This document shows positions 1 to 7,803 of a stretch of DNA of 64,000 nt, piece by piece. Location of the stretch: positions 111,027 to 175,026 of the forward strand of contig KB291761.1 of NCBI GenBank assembly GCA_000318405.1, in the 5' to 3' direction. Position numbers and translations under genes: made by a program. This stretch comes from Brevundimonas diminuta 470-4. Its GTDB lineage: Bacteria; Pseudomonadota; Alphaproteobacteria; Caulobacterales; Caulobacteraceae. The notes beneath the pieces are model-generated. The model had not been told where the DNA came from. It saw only the letters and a program-made list of their open reading frames with translations, and did not search any database. Numbering within the stretch: the stretch's first letter is position 1; each line of letters opens with the position of its first letter.

Positions 1-1267
1 CCCGCGCCGCCGCCACGGCGGTCTCCTTGGCCTCCAGCACCTCCGCCTCCAGCGCCTTGCGCTGGGTTATGTCGCGGATGACCACCACCACGTCGTCGAC
101 ATGGCCATGCTCGTCCCTCAGGGCCTTGAAGGTGCACTCGACCCAGATGGTGTGGCCTTTCTTATGCACCGCCCGGTGCTCAAGGCGGGTCGACTCGCCG
201 CTTTTCACCGCCCGGCCGATGGCGCCCAGCACCAGATGCCGGTCCTCGGGGTGGACGTAGTCGGTCGACTGGCCGCTCATCTCCTCGAACGTCCAGCCCA
301 GCAGTTGCTGGATCGCCGGCGAGATGTATTTGCTCGACCCGTCCATCTTGACGCGGGTGATGACGTCGCCGGTGTTTTCGGCCAGCAGCCGATAGCGCCG
401 CTCATTGGTCTGGGCCGCGCGCAGCAGGGCCTCGCGCTCGGTCACGTCCTGCAGCACGCCGAACAGGGCGATCACCCGGCCGGTGGCGTCCTTCTCGACG
501 GCGCCCTCGGCGGCGACCACCCGCTCGACCTCGTCGACGCCGACCAGCCTCAGCTTGAATGTATAGCCCTCGCCGGTCTTCAACGCCCGTTCGACCAGCC
601 GTTGAATCTCGGCCCTGTCGTCGACGTGAAAATGGCCGAACACATCCTCCAGCGTCGGCTGGAAGGCGCCCGGCGCCCGCCCGTGGATGCGATAGATCTC
701 GTCCGACCAGGTCACCGCTTCGGTCGCGACCTCATAGCGCCAGCGTCCGACCCCGACCATGTCCTCGGCCAGCCGCAGCGTCTCCAGGCGCGCCGCTTCC
801 TGCCGCATCGCCTGGGCGTGCTCCATCAGCTGTCCCGCCAGGCCCGCCAGTTCGCGTATCAGATCCAGTTCCGCCTGCGTCGGCGCCGGACGCGGCTGGA
901 CGTCCATCACGCCTATGGCGCCTGCGGGCCGGCCGTCGGTCCCGCACACCGTGGCGCCGAGGAAGAAGCGGACATGGGGCGCCCCGACCACCATCGGATG
1001 GCGGCGATAGACAGGGTGCTCATGCGTATCCTGGATCACCATCACGGCGTCCGGCCCCATGTCGGCCAGTTGGTGGCTGACGCTGTTCAGACGCGGTACG
1101 CTCACCTCGTCCAGACCGACTCCGGACAGAAAGACCGCCCGGTCTTCATCCAGCGTCGTGATCATGGCGTGGGGCGTGCGCAACGTCGCGCAGGCGATGG
1201 CCGTCAGTCGGTCGAACGCGTCCCGTGCGCTGCTTTCCGACCCTTTTTGTGCTGCGACAATGTCCAT
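1..1267 (-). CDS. GAF-PAS-PAS sensor protein, probably a histidine kinase (3' end outside window)
   Basis: Reading the minus strand from an ATG at 1267 gives an open frame of about 422 codons that runs off the left edge. The first ~150 residues read as a GAF domain (it begins MDIVAAQKGSESSARDAFDR and contains VFLSGVGLDEV and GAIGVMDVQP). A PAS_3-type domain follows (WSDEIYRIHGRAPGAFQPTL, then LQDVTERE), then a second PAS (LLAENTGDVITRVKMDG, then VIRDITQRKALEAEV). The visible part ends in a helical linker of the kind that precedes HisKA or GGDEF; the catalytic domain is not visible, so histidine kinase is an inference. No ATG, GTG or TTG in frame just upstream competes with the start, and GGGCGAGGGCGGA lies directly before it. 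No transmembrane segment is seen, so it is probably cytosolic. Confidence 0.8.
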   Translation of the reverse strand, partial: MDIVAAQKGSESSARDAFDRLTAIACATLRTPHAMITTLDEDRAVFLSGVGLDEVSVPRLNSVSHQLADMGPDAVMVIQDTHEHPVYRRHPMVVGAPHVRFFLGATVCGTDGRPAGAIGVMDVQPRPAPTQAELDLIRELAGLAGQLMEHAQAMRQEAARLETLRLAEDMVGVGRWRYEVATEAVTWSDEIYRIHGRAPGAFQPTLEDVFGHFHVDDRAEIQRLVERALKTGEGYTFKLRLVGVDEVERVVAAEGAVEKDATGRVIALFGVLQDVTEREALLRAAQTNERRYRLLAENTGDVITRVKMDGSSKYISPAIQQLLGWTFEEMSGQSTDYVHPEDRHLVLGAIGRAVKSGESTRLEHRAVHKKGHTIWVECTFKALRDEHGHVDDVVVVIRDITQRKALEAEVLEAKETAVAAAR

Positions 1268-1310
1268 TCCGCCCTCGCCCTGACCACGCCCTTAACCCCC
1301 AGTCGCCGAA

Positions 1311-1790
1311 TTATTCGTTAGCGACGCCGCGCTCCGCCATCCATTCCGGCGCCTCGAACTCCAGGGCGTCCTCGGGCTCCTTCAGCGCCGTCTCGCACAC
1401 GGTCTGGCGTCGCACCGACACTCCGGCCGTGTGCACGGTCTCCCGGTCGCCCGAGACCAGCGGGTGCCACCAGGCGAGCGGCCGCCCTTCATGCAGCCGC
1501 CGATAGGCGCATGACAGCGGCATCCACTTCAGCCGCTCGATATTGTCGGGCGTCAACTGCACGCAGTCCGGCACCTCGGCCTGACGGTCAGCATAGTCGG
1601 TGCAGGTGCAGGCATTCGTATCGAACAGCTTGCAATGCACGCGCGTCGGGATGATCCGGCCGGTGTCCTCGTCCTCGAACCGGATGACGCAGCACAGGCC
1701 GCAACCGTCGCACAGGCTTTCCCACTCGGCCGGATTCATCTCGGCGAGCGTCTTGGTCTCCCAGAAGGGCTTGGCGGGCGCGGAACTCAT
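1311..1790 (-). CDS. YcgN/UPF0260 family cysteine-cluster protein
   Basis: A 159-residue protein starting [18 protein letters not shown], the hallmark N-terminus of the YcgN/UPF0260 family (E. coli YcgN is about 150 residues). A cysteine cluster CDGCGLCC at about residues 28-35 plus later cysteines (CKLF, CTCTDY, CVQL, CAYRR) fits the YkgJ-type zinc- or iron-chelating fold. The biochemical role of the family is not settled; metal binding follows from the cysteine pattern only. It stands alone between the sensor gene and the SMR transporter, on the same strand as both. Confidence 0.85.
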   Translation of the reverse strand: MSSAPAKPFWETKTLAEMNPAEWESLCDGCGLCCVIRFEDEDTGRIIPTRVHCKLFDTNACTCTDYADRQAEVPDCVQLTPDNIERLKWMPLSCAYRRLHEGRPLAWWHPLVSGDRETVHTAGVSVRRQTVCETALKEPEDALEFEAPEWMAERGVANE

Positions 1791-1854
1791 GGGCGCGCCC
1801 TATACGCCTCAAAACCCCTGCTGTCGCCTTCACCCTCAGGGGAAGGGACAAGGC

Positions 1855-2193
1855 TCAGTGCGTGACGCTCTTGGAGAACAGATTGATCACCACCACCCCG
1901 CCGACGATCATCACCAGGCCGATGATCGCCGGAACGTCCAGCTTCTGTTTGAACAGGAACAGGCCGATCACCGAGATCAACACCACCCCCAGCCCGCTCC
2001 AGATCGCATAGGCCAGCCCCACCGGCATCTGCTTCAGCGCCAGCGTCAGCAGATAGAAGGCGATGCCGTAACAGACGGCCAGCCCCGCCGTCGGCAGCGG
2101 CCGGGTGAATTGTTGCGACTGCTGCAACAGGGTCGTCCCCATCACCTCAAAGCCGATCGCGCCCAGCAGGGCCAGCCAGGTCGTGGGATTCAT
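1855..2193 (-). CDS. SMR-family multidrug efflux transporter (EmrE/QacE-like)
   Basis: A 112-residue protein with four predicted membrane helices, the standard SMR length. Helix 1 carries the essential charged residue Glu16 within FEVMGTTLL, matching the AEVIGTTLLK-type motif of EmrE-like pumps. Such proteins act as antiparallel dimers exchanging protons for cationic drugs or polyamines at the inner membrane. The ATG overlaps the stop of the upstream TetR gene by 4 nt (ATGA), so regulator and pump are translationally coupled, and the TetR protein very likely controls this transporter. The substrate cannot be told from the sequence. Confidence 0.9.
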   Translation of the reverse strand: MNPTTWLALLGAIGFEVMGTTLLQQSQQFTRPLPTAGLAVCYGIAFYLLTLALKQMPVGLAYAIWSGLGVVLISVIGLFLFKQKLDVPAIIGLVMIVGGVVVINLFSKSVTH

Positions 2194-2798
2194 GCGTCGA
2201 CTTTGTCCTTGGCGTCCGCCTCTGAATACCCGTCCGTCAGCAGGCTGCCCGGCGTCAGCAGCGACAGCAGGGCCTGGCGCTGCCCGGGCGACACCTCATG
2301 CGTGCCGAACAGGTCGCTCATCCACAGGCCGTCGGCGATCAGCCGCAGCATCAGGGCGTCGTCCCGCCCCATCGGGTCTTCCGGGTCGTCAACCGTCAGG
2401 CTGCGGATCGCCTCGCGCCAGCGCGGGATCAGGCTGTGCTCTATGGCGCAGGCGGCCAGCACGGCGCGGCCGATGCTCACGTCCCGCTCGGTCGCCGGCT
2501 CATTGACCACCGTCCTCAGATAGGCCCGTGCATTGCGGCCGTAGGGGTTGGGGTCGCGCGCCGCCTCGGCCAGCACCACGGCCTTCATCTCCACCGACAG
2601 ATGGTCCAGCACCCCTTCCAGCAGGGCCAGCTTGTTCGGAAAGTGATGCAGCAGGGCGCCCTTGCTGAAAGGCAGGCGCGCCACCACGGCGTCCAGCGTC
2701 ACCGCCATCGCCCCCTCTTCAGCGGCCAGTTCGATGGCCGCCTCGACGATCTGGCGGCGGGTGTCCTCGGGCGTGCGGCGGTTCGGTTGAGCGTTCAT
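2190..2798 (-). CDS. TetR-family transcriptional regulator
   Basis: About 202 residues. The N-terminal helix-turn-helix is clear: RRQIVEAAIELAAEEG, then VTLDAVVARLPFSKGALLHHF, which is the TetR recognition-helix pattern. The C-terminal ligand domain reads like the TetR_C subgroup often found with SMR pumps. The longer open frame on this strand (to 4412) crosses the ABC-F gene on the other strand and is a shadow; the real start is ATG 2798 or ATG 2810. Neither has a good Shine-Dalgarno, and 2798 is chosen. A perfect inverted repeat lies just upstream at 2811-2824. The stop overlaps the SMR start by 4 nt. It probably represses itself and the SMR gene. Confidence 0.85.
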   Translation of the reverse strand: MNAQPNRRTPEDTRRQIVEAAIELAAEEGAMAVTLDAVVARLPFSKGALLHHFPNKLALLEGVLDHLSVEMKAVVLAEAARDPNPYGRNARAYLRTVVNEPATERDVSIGRAVLAACAIEHSLIPRWREAIRSLTVDDPEDPMGRDDALMLRLIADGLWMSDLFGTHEVSPGQRQALLSLLTPGSLLTDGYSEADAKDKVDA

Positions 2799-2810
2799 GC
2801 GTCGCGACAT

Positions 2811-2824
2811 ACCGTCTGGACGGT
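2811..2824 (-). promoter_or_regulatory. Candidate TetR operator
   Basis: ACCGTCTGGACGGT is a perfect 6-bp inverted repeat with a 2-bp spacer, directly upstream of the TetR start codon candidates and within 100 bp of the divergent ABC-F gene. Position and symmetry fit an autoregulatory TetR site; binding is inferred. Confidence 0.45.
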
Positions 2825-2903
2825 TTTGTGTAAATCCTGAAACATTGGCCCTCGCCCCCCTGTCCGCGCTATAGGCGTCGCCTCCCTTTTCGGACTGGTG
2901 TCT

Positions 2904-4721
2904 ATGGCCCCTCGCCCTCCTCTCGTCGCCCTCAAGGACGTCCGCCTTCAGGACGGTCCCCGCCCGCTGTTCGACGGCGTCGACATGGCGATGGAGCCGC
3001 GCAGCCGCGCCGCCCTGGTCGGCCGCAACGGGGCGGGCAAGTCCACCCTGATGAAGGTCGTCATGGGCCTGATCGAACCGGACTCGGGCGACCGCTCGTT
3101 CCAGTCCGGCACCCGCTTCGCCTATGTGCCGCAGGAACCGGTCATCACCGGCGAAACCTTGGCCGACTACGCCGCCTCGGGCGAGGCCGAGCGCTGGACC
3201 GCCGAAAGCTGGCTGGAGACCTTCGGCCTCACCCCCAGCAAGTCGACGCAAGGGTTGTCGGGCGGCGAGATCCGCCGCGCCGCCCTCGCCAAGGCCTTCG
3301 CCGAAGAGCCCGACCTGCTGTTGTTGGACGAGCCGACCAACCACCTCGACATCCTGGCCATCGAACTGCTGGAAAACGAGCTGATCCAGGCCCGGTTCGC
3401 CCTGCTGGTGGTCAGCCACGACCGCGCCTTCCTGAACCGCGTCACCGACACCGTCCACTGGCTGGAGGGCCGCAGGGTGCGCACCCTCAACAAGGGCTTC
3501 GTCGAGTTCGACGACTGGGCCGCCAAGGTCATGGAGGAGGAGGCCGAGTCCCTGCGCCGCCTGACCAAGCGCATCGAGGCCGAGACCTACACCTTCTACC
3601 GCTCCATCACCGCCCAACGCACCCGCAACGAGGGCCGCGCCCGCGCCCTGCAGCAGATGCGTCTGGACCGGGCCGAGCGGGTCAAGGACCTGCCGCGCGA
3701 ACTGAACCTGGGCGTCGATTCCGGCGCCGTCTCGGGCAAGCTGGTCGCCGACATCAAGGGCGTCAGCAAGGCGTTCGGCGACCGCACCATCTTCCGCAAC
3801 CTGACCACCCGCATCATCCGCGGCGACCGGCTGGCCATCGTCGGACCCAACGGCGCGGGCAAGACCACCCTGGTCAAGGTACTGCTGGGCGAACTGGCCC
3901 CGGACGAGGGAACCGTCCGCATGGGCGCCAACCTCGAACCCCTCTATCTCGACCAGTCGCGCGAGGGGCTGAAGTCGGACATGACCCTGTGGGACGCCCT
4001 GACGCCGGGCGGGGGCGACTCCATCCTGGTGCGCGGCCGCTCCATGCACGTCGCCGCCTACGCCAAGGACTTCCTGTTCCAGGAGGCCCAGCTGAAGCAG
4101 CCCATCTCCACCCTGTCGGGCGGCGAGCGCAACCGCCTGCTGCTGGCGCGCGCCCTGGCCCAGCCCGCCAATCTGCTGATCCTCGACGAGCCGACCAACG
4201 ACCTCGACATGGACACGCTGGAGAAGCTGGAGGAACTGCTCGAATCCTACGACGGCACCCTGATTCTGGTGTCGCACGACCGTGATTTCGTCGACCGCCT
4301 GGCCACCTCGACCATCGCCCTGAACGGTCGCGGCGACGTGGTCGAAACTCCCGGCGGCTGGCAGGATTTCCTGCGCCAGAACCCCGGCTTCCTCGCCCCG
4401 CCGCCGACCCACGCCGACAGCGCGCCAGCAGGAGCGCGTCGGGTCGAGAAGGCGGAGCCTTCTGACCGCGCGCCCAAGAAGACCGTCAAGCTGTCGTACA
4501 AGGACGCCCGCCGTCTGGAAGAGGTCGAAAAGCTGATGGAGACGCTGCCGGCCGAAATCGCCCGACAGGACGCCATCCTCGCCGACCCCGACCTCTATTC
4601 ACGCGACCCCGCCGCCTTCGACCGCGCCATGAAGGCCGCCGAAAAAGCCCGCGCGGACCTGGAGGCCGCCGAACTCGACTGGCTGGAGCTTGAAGAAAAG
4701 AAGGCGGCTCTCGCGGGCTGA
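2904..4721 (+). CDS. ABC-F family ATPase, Uup type
   Basis: A 605-residue soluble protein with two ABC ATPase domains and no membrane helices. Domain 1 has Walker A GRNGAGKST, signature LSGGEIRR and Walker B LLLLDEPTNHLD. Domain 2 has GPNGAGKTT, LSGGERNR and LLILDEPTNDLD. The linker between them has the ABC-F charged region (LRRLTKRIEAETYTFYRS). The C-terminal ~75 residues form a charged coiled coil (about 530-605), as in Uup rather than EttA. ABC-F proteins act on ribosomes; Uup also affects transposon excision and DNA in E. coli. ATG 2904 is preferred over GTG 2898, two codons earlier. The gene is divergent from tetR-SMR. Confidence 0.9.
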   Translation: MAPRPPLVALKDVRLQDGPRPLFDGVDMAMEPRSRAALVGRNGAGKSTLMKVVMGLIEPDSGDRSFQSGTRFAYVPQEPVITGETLADYAASGEAERWTAESWLETFGLTPSKSTQGLSGGEIRRAALAKAFAEEPDLLLLDEPTNHLDILAIELLENELIQARFALLVVSHDRAFLNRVTDTVHWLEGRRVRTLNKGFVEFDDWAAKVMEEEAESLRRLTKRIEAETYTFYRSITAQRTRNEGRARALQQMRLDRAERVKDLPRELNLGVDSGAVSGKLVADIKGVSKAFGDRTIFRNLTTRIIRGDRLAIVGPNGAGKTTLVKVLLGELAPDEGTVRMGANLEPLYLDQSREGLKSDMTLWDALTPGGGDSILVRGRSMHVAAYAKDFLFQEAQLKQPISTLSGGERNRLLLARALAQPANLLILDEPTNDLDMDTLEKLEELLESYDGTLILVSHDRDFVDRLATSTIALNGRGDVVETPGGWQDFLRQNPGFLAPPPTHADSAPAGARRVEKAEPSDRAPKKTVKLSYKDARRLEEVEKLMETLPAEIARQDAILADPDLYSRDPAAFDRAMKAAEKARADLEAAELDWLELEEKKAALAG

Positions 4722-5387
4722 ACGCTTACGCAAAGACCTCGGCGCAACTGACGCTTTCCTGTGGACGGCGCAACGCCCTGATCCGCCTCGGCGAATTTGG
4801 TCCGTCCACAGATATCCACAGACTTACCCACCGGCTCCGGGGCGATTCCGCACAGACGCGCCGGTTTGGGCGCTTGCCCAATAACCGATTTCGCGGGAAC
4901 GTCAACAGGCCGAAGGGACACGGAGGCGCGGAAACCCGGGGAGACCCGGAAATCAAGCGAACCAGTCCGGCTCTCTGACCCAGGGTTCCAAGCCTCCTCG
5001 GAGGACGCGGAAACACCGACGCAGGGCCAAGGCTCCCGATCCTTTAGCGTTTCGGCGCAGGGATCACGGAGAACCGGGCCGGGATCAACGGACGGCGCGA
5101 GGTTCGCCTTGCGGAACGCCGAAGACCAGGAGCCGATGAAACAGGCGCTGAACGACGCCGGGTTCGCCCGCCGACGCTGAGGCCAGGTTTCGACCCTATA
5201 GCGGCCAAGTCCAACCCGGACTTGGCGAGGGGACGCGATCCGCGATCCGACCGGCGACGGTCTGGCTCCAACGGGTTACGTCCCCTCGCTCAATTCCGGC
5301 GCTGGATCGCCGGATTTCCGGTCGGAAATCGGCCCGTCGACGCCCCGCCGCCTTTCCAAGCGCGGCCCGCCCCCCTACACCCTAGGC
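4722..5387. other. Gene-free 666-bp region with inverted repeats and DnaA-box-like sites
   Basis: No convincing protein gene is seen. Rare codons (ATA, AGA, TCA) and a TTG start argue against the only long plus-strand frame (4797-5180). Inverted repeat CTGTGGACGG at 4759-4768 matches CCGTCCACAG at 4802-4811. Three TCCACAG words cluster at 4759-4822; the best, ATATCCACA at 4812-4820, differs from the DnaA box TTATCCACA at one position. A 14-codon ORF with AGGAG just before it lies at 5136-5180 (MKQALNDAGFARRR). The right end holds the hairpin array described separately. It does not match tmRNA, RNase P RNA or SRP RNA landmarks known to me. Confidence 0.5.
5205..5325 (+). ncRNA. Candidate structured RNA or leader: consecutive hairpins
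   Basis: Four kinds of complementarity follow one another. CCAAGTCC/GGACTTGG forms an 8-bp stem (5205-5225, loop AACCC). CGAGGGGACG (5226-5235) pairs perfectly with CGTCCCCTCG (5279-5288) and encloses GACCG-GCGA-CGGTC with a GNRA loop. CCGGCG/CGCCGG and GATTTCC/GGAAATC hairpins follow up to about 5325. The array ends about 65 bp before the substrate-binding protein gene on the plus strand. It could be a cis-regulatory leader or a separate small RNA; expression and strand are not shown by the sequence. It is not a TPP riboswitch by its motifs. Confidence 0.35.
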
Positions 5388-5390
5388 GTG

Positions 5391-6434
5391 ATGACTCGCG
5401 CCCGCCTGCACCGATATGGACTGCACCGACGCGGCCTGATGGCCGGCGCCCTTGGCCTTAGCGCCGTGGCTGCGCTGTCGGCGTGCGGCCGCACGCCCGC
5501 GCCCACCGACGAGTCCGGCCGGGTGCGCCTGCGCGTGGCGGCCGGCGGACCGGCCGACGCCCTGCATGGCGGCTTCTATCAGGCGCTGGCGGTCGGGGCC
5601 TATGAGCGGCGCGGCCTCAACGTCGAGATTCTGGCCGGCCCGACCGGCGCCGACATCCCCGCCCTTCTGGCCGCCAGCGCGGTCGAACTGGCCATCGGCC
5701 GCGACAGCTTCCTGCCCCTGCGGCTGATCGCCGAGCGCGCTCCGGTCAAGGCCGTGGCCGCCTTCCTGCAGAAGGACCCGGTGGTCCTGCTGGCCCATCC
5801 CGACCAGCCGCTGGAGGATCTGACCGTCCTGCGCGGTCGCCGCATCCTGATGGAGCCCAGGGATCAGGACGGCTTCTGGACCTGGCTGCGCGCCCGCTTC
5901 GACCTGGCCGTCGACCAGGCCCGCCCCGGCGCCGTCGAGGACAATCTGAAGGCCTTCCGCGACGATGCGGACAGCGTGCTCGTCGCCCGCCTGACCGACG
6001 GCGGCCCCGAGACGATCGCGCGCGCGGCCGGTTTCGAACCTGTGATCCTGTCCCCGGCCGAGGACGGCTACCCCTCCTATTCCGGCCTGGTGCTGGCGCC
6101 CAACGCCTTCGCCCGCGACAACGCCCAGGCCCTGCGCAACTTCATCGCCGCCTCGGTCGAGGGCTGGCGCGACTATGTCCACGGCGACGGGGCCAAGGGC
6201 GACGCCCTGATCCGCCGCGCCAATCCGGACCTGCCCCAGCGCGCGCTCGACGCCGCCCGCGCGGCCCTGCGCGCCCAGGCCATGGTCGACGGCGGCGACG
6301 CGGCCCTCTACGGCCTCGGCGCCATGACGCCCGAGCGTTGGCAGGCCTTCGCCGATCAGACGCAAGGCGCCTATCCCGCCGCGCCCGACTGGCGCGAGGC
6401 CTTCACCGGCCAGTATCTGCCTTCACGCGGCTAA
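5391..6434 (+). CDS. ABC transporter substrate-binding lipoprotein, NMT1/ThiY-SsuA-like
   Basis: About 347 residues. The N-terminus has a twin-arginine-like RHRRGL stretch, a hydrophobic core and a lipobox-like LSAC at about 31-34, so it is probably an exported lipoprotein. The rest follows the NMT1/SsuA fold: LRVAAGGPADALHGGFYQAL, YERRGLNVEIL, SAVELAIGR and QKDPVVLLAH. Family members bind thiamine precursors, alkanesulfonates, taurine or nitrate; the ligand here is unknown. No ABC permease or ATPase gene is next to it, which is unusual. A start at GTG 5388, one codon earlier, is equally possible. The region upstream carries a hairpin array that may control it. Confidence 0.8.
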   Translation: MTRARLHRYGLHRRGLMAGALGLSAVAALSACGRTPAPTDESGRVRLRVAAGGPADALHGGFYQALAVGAYERRGLNVEILAGPTGADIPALLAASAVELAIGRDSFLPLRLIAERAPVKAVAAFLQKDPVVLLAHPDQPLEDLTVLRGRRILMEPRDQDGFWTWLRARFDLAVDQARPGAVEDNLKAFRDDADSVLVARLTDGGPETIARAAGFEPVILSPAEDGYPSYSGLVLAPNAFARDNAQALRNFIAASVEGWRDYVHGDGAKGDALIRRANPDLPQRALDAARAALRAQAMVDGGDAALYGLGAMTPERWQAFADQTQGAYPAAPDWREAFTGQYLPSRG

Positions 6435-6513
6435 TCCGCCCGGCGTTAGGCGCGGATTAAGCCGCGCCGCCTAGGATGCCCGGCTGAACCTCTGCAGTTT
6501 TCACGAGGCGCCG

Positions 6514-7803
6514 TTGACGCGCACCCTGACCATCGCCGCCCTTCTGCCCGCGCTCGGCGCGGCTACGGCCGTCTGGGCGCAGCCCGTCCCGCCTCAGCAA
6601 GCCCCCGGCCAAACGCCCTATCCGGCGCCTTCCCACGCGCGCCAGCTGTCCTGGCCCGGCCGCCCTGCGGCCCATCCGACCAGCCCGCCTGCGCCGGACT
6701 GGACCCGCGCCCCGGCTGACAGCTTCGCCCCGCCGCAGCAGGTCGTGGCGGACACCCCGACCTACGCCGCCCGCCCCCCGATCATTCCGCACGGCGGCTA
6801 TAGCTGGCGTCCCTATACCCCCCCTGCGGTCGACGACGGCCGCCAGCCGTCGCCCGCGCCGGAGTTCCGTCCGGTGACCAGCCATCCCGACGCCGCCTGG
6901 CGCCCCTATGTGAGCCCGCCGGCCGAAACGCCCGCGCCCGACGTCACGCCGCCCGCGCCGTACCAGCCCTCCTATCAGCCCCCGCCGTGGCCGCATCGGC
7001 CGACGCAGAGCCAGCCTCAGCCTGCGCCCTATGCGCCGCAACCTGCGCCTGCGCCGATCGAGCGCGCGCCCGCGCCGAGCCAGACCCCCTGGTCGCGCGC
7101 CCAGCCGGAGCGTCAGCCGGAACCCGCGCCGGCCCCGCCCGTCCAGCACACGCCCCCGCCCCAAGCGACGCCCGCGCCGACGCCCGAGCCTTTACGGCCG
7201 ATGCAGACGCCGCCGGTTCAACCGGTCCCGCGCGTCGTCGAACCTGCCCCTAGACCTGCAGAGCCGACGCCTGAACCGGTGCGACACCCGCCGCAGACCC
7301 TTATTGCAGAGCCCCAGCCTGCGCCGCCCCCGCCGCCGGTCCAGCCCGAGCCCCAGCCCCAGCCTCTGCCTCAAGCCCAGCCAGAGCCCGCGCCCGCGCC
7401 AGCCCAGCCGACCGTCGACCCGCTGGCGCCGCGACGCGACGCGCTGATCTTCCAGTTGCAAAGGAATGCGCCTCAGGCGCCCGCCGCGTCGGCTCCCGCA
7501 TCGCCCGAGACGCCCGCGCAGCAACCGGCCCAGACTGCGCCGCAGCCCGCGCCCCAGCCCGCGTCCAACGACGCCCCGGCTCAGGGCAGCGCCCGCTACT
7601 ACTCCGTTCATCGTCAGGCGGGCCGCCAGCCTGACGCCACGCCCCTTCCCGCGCCCAACTATCTGGACGCCCTGCCGGTCGAGCTGGATCAGCCGATCGC
7701 CTCGGACGACCTGGCTCAGCCGCCCGAAGCCCCCGTCGTCATGCGCGACGCCCAGGGTCGCCTGCGCGCCGCCCCCATGACCGACGGTCCCGACCTGCCA
7801 TGA
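6514..7803 (+). CDS. Secreted proline/glutamine/alanine-rich disordered protein
   Basis: A 429-residue frame from TTG 6514, chosen because CGAGG sits just upstream and because a signal peptide follows at once (MTRTLTIAALLPALG, with an AWA-Q cleavage site near residue 22). The mature part is overwhelmingly Pro, Ala, Gln and Pro-x-Pro repeats, low in hydrophobics, so it is expected to be disordered and periplasmic or cell-wall spanning. The C-terminal ~70 residues are less biased (YYSVHRQAG, then NYLDALPVELDQ) and may be a short functional segment. No known family is recognised. Its stop overlaps the DUF2336 start by 4 nt, so the two are co-translated. Confidence 0.7.
   Translation: MTRTLTIAALLPALGAATAVWAQPVPPQQAPGQTPYPAPSHARQLSWPGRPAAHPTSPPAPDWTRAPADSFAPPQQVVADTPTYAARPPIIPHGGYSWRPYTPPAVDDGRQPSPAPEFRPVTSHPDAAWRPYVSPPAETPAPDVTPPAPYQPSYQPPPWPHRPTQSQPQPAPYAPQPAPAPIERAPAPSQTPWSRAQPERQPEPAPAPPVQHTPPPQATPAPTPEPLRPMQTPPVQPVPRVVEPAPRPAEPTPEPVRHPPQTLIAEPQPAPPPPPVQPEPQPQPLPQAQPEPAPAPAQPTVDPLAPRRDALIFQLQRNAPQAPAASAPASPETPAQQPAQTAPQPAPQPASNDAPAQGSARYYSVHRQAGRQPDATPLPAPNYLDALPVELDQPIASDDLAQPPEAPVVMRDAQGRLRAAPMTDGPDLP

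Noticed and set aside
101-1321. 406-codon frame on the plus strand over the sensor gene
   Set aside because: The minus strand encodes a clear GAF-PAS-PAS protein over the same bases; the plus frame is Arg/Ala-rich with no family features.
2799-4412. Extension of the TetR frame to 740 codons
   Set aside because: It runs antisense to the ABC-F gene; only the part below 2810 reads as a TetR protein.
4797-5180. 127-codon frame in the gene-free region
   Set aside because: TTG start, no ribosome site, codon use unlike the neighbours (ATA, AGA, TCA), no recognisable domain.
4722-5387. Possible tmRNA, RNase P RNA or SRP RNA gene
   Set aside because: The characteristic landmarks of these RNAs that I know (tag-coding segment, GAGGAAAGTCCGGGC, SRP loop) were not found.
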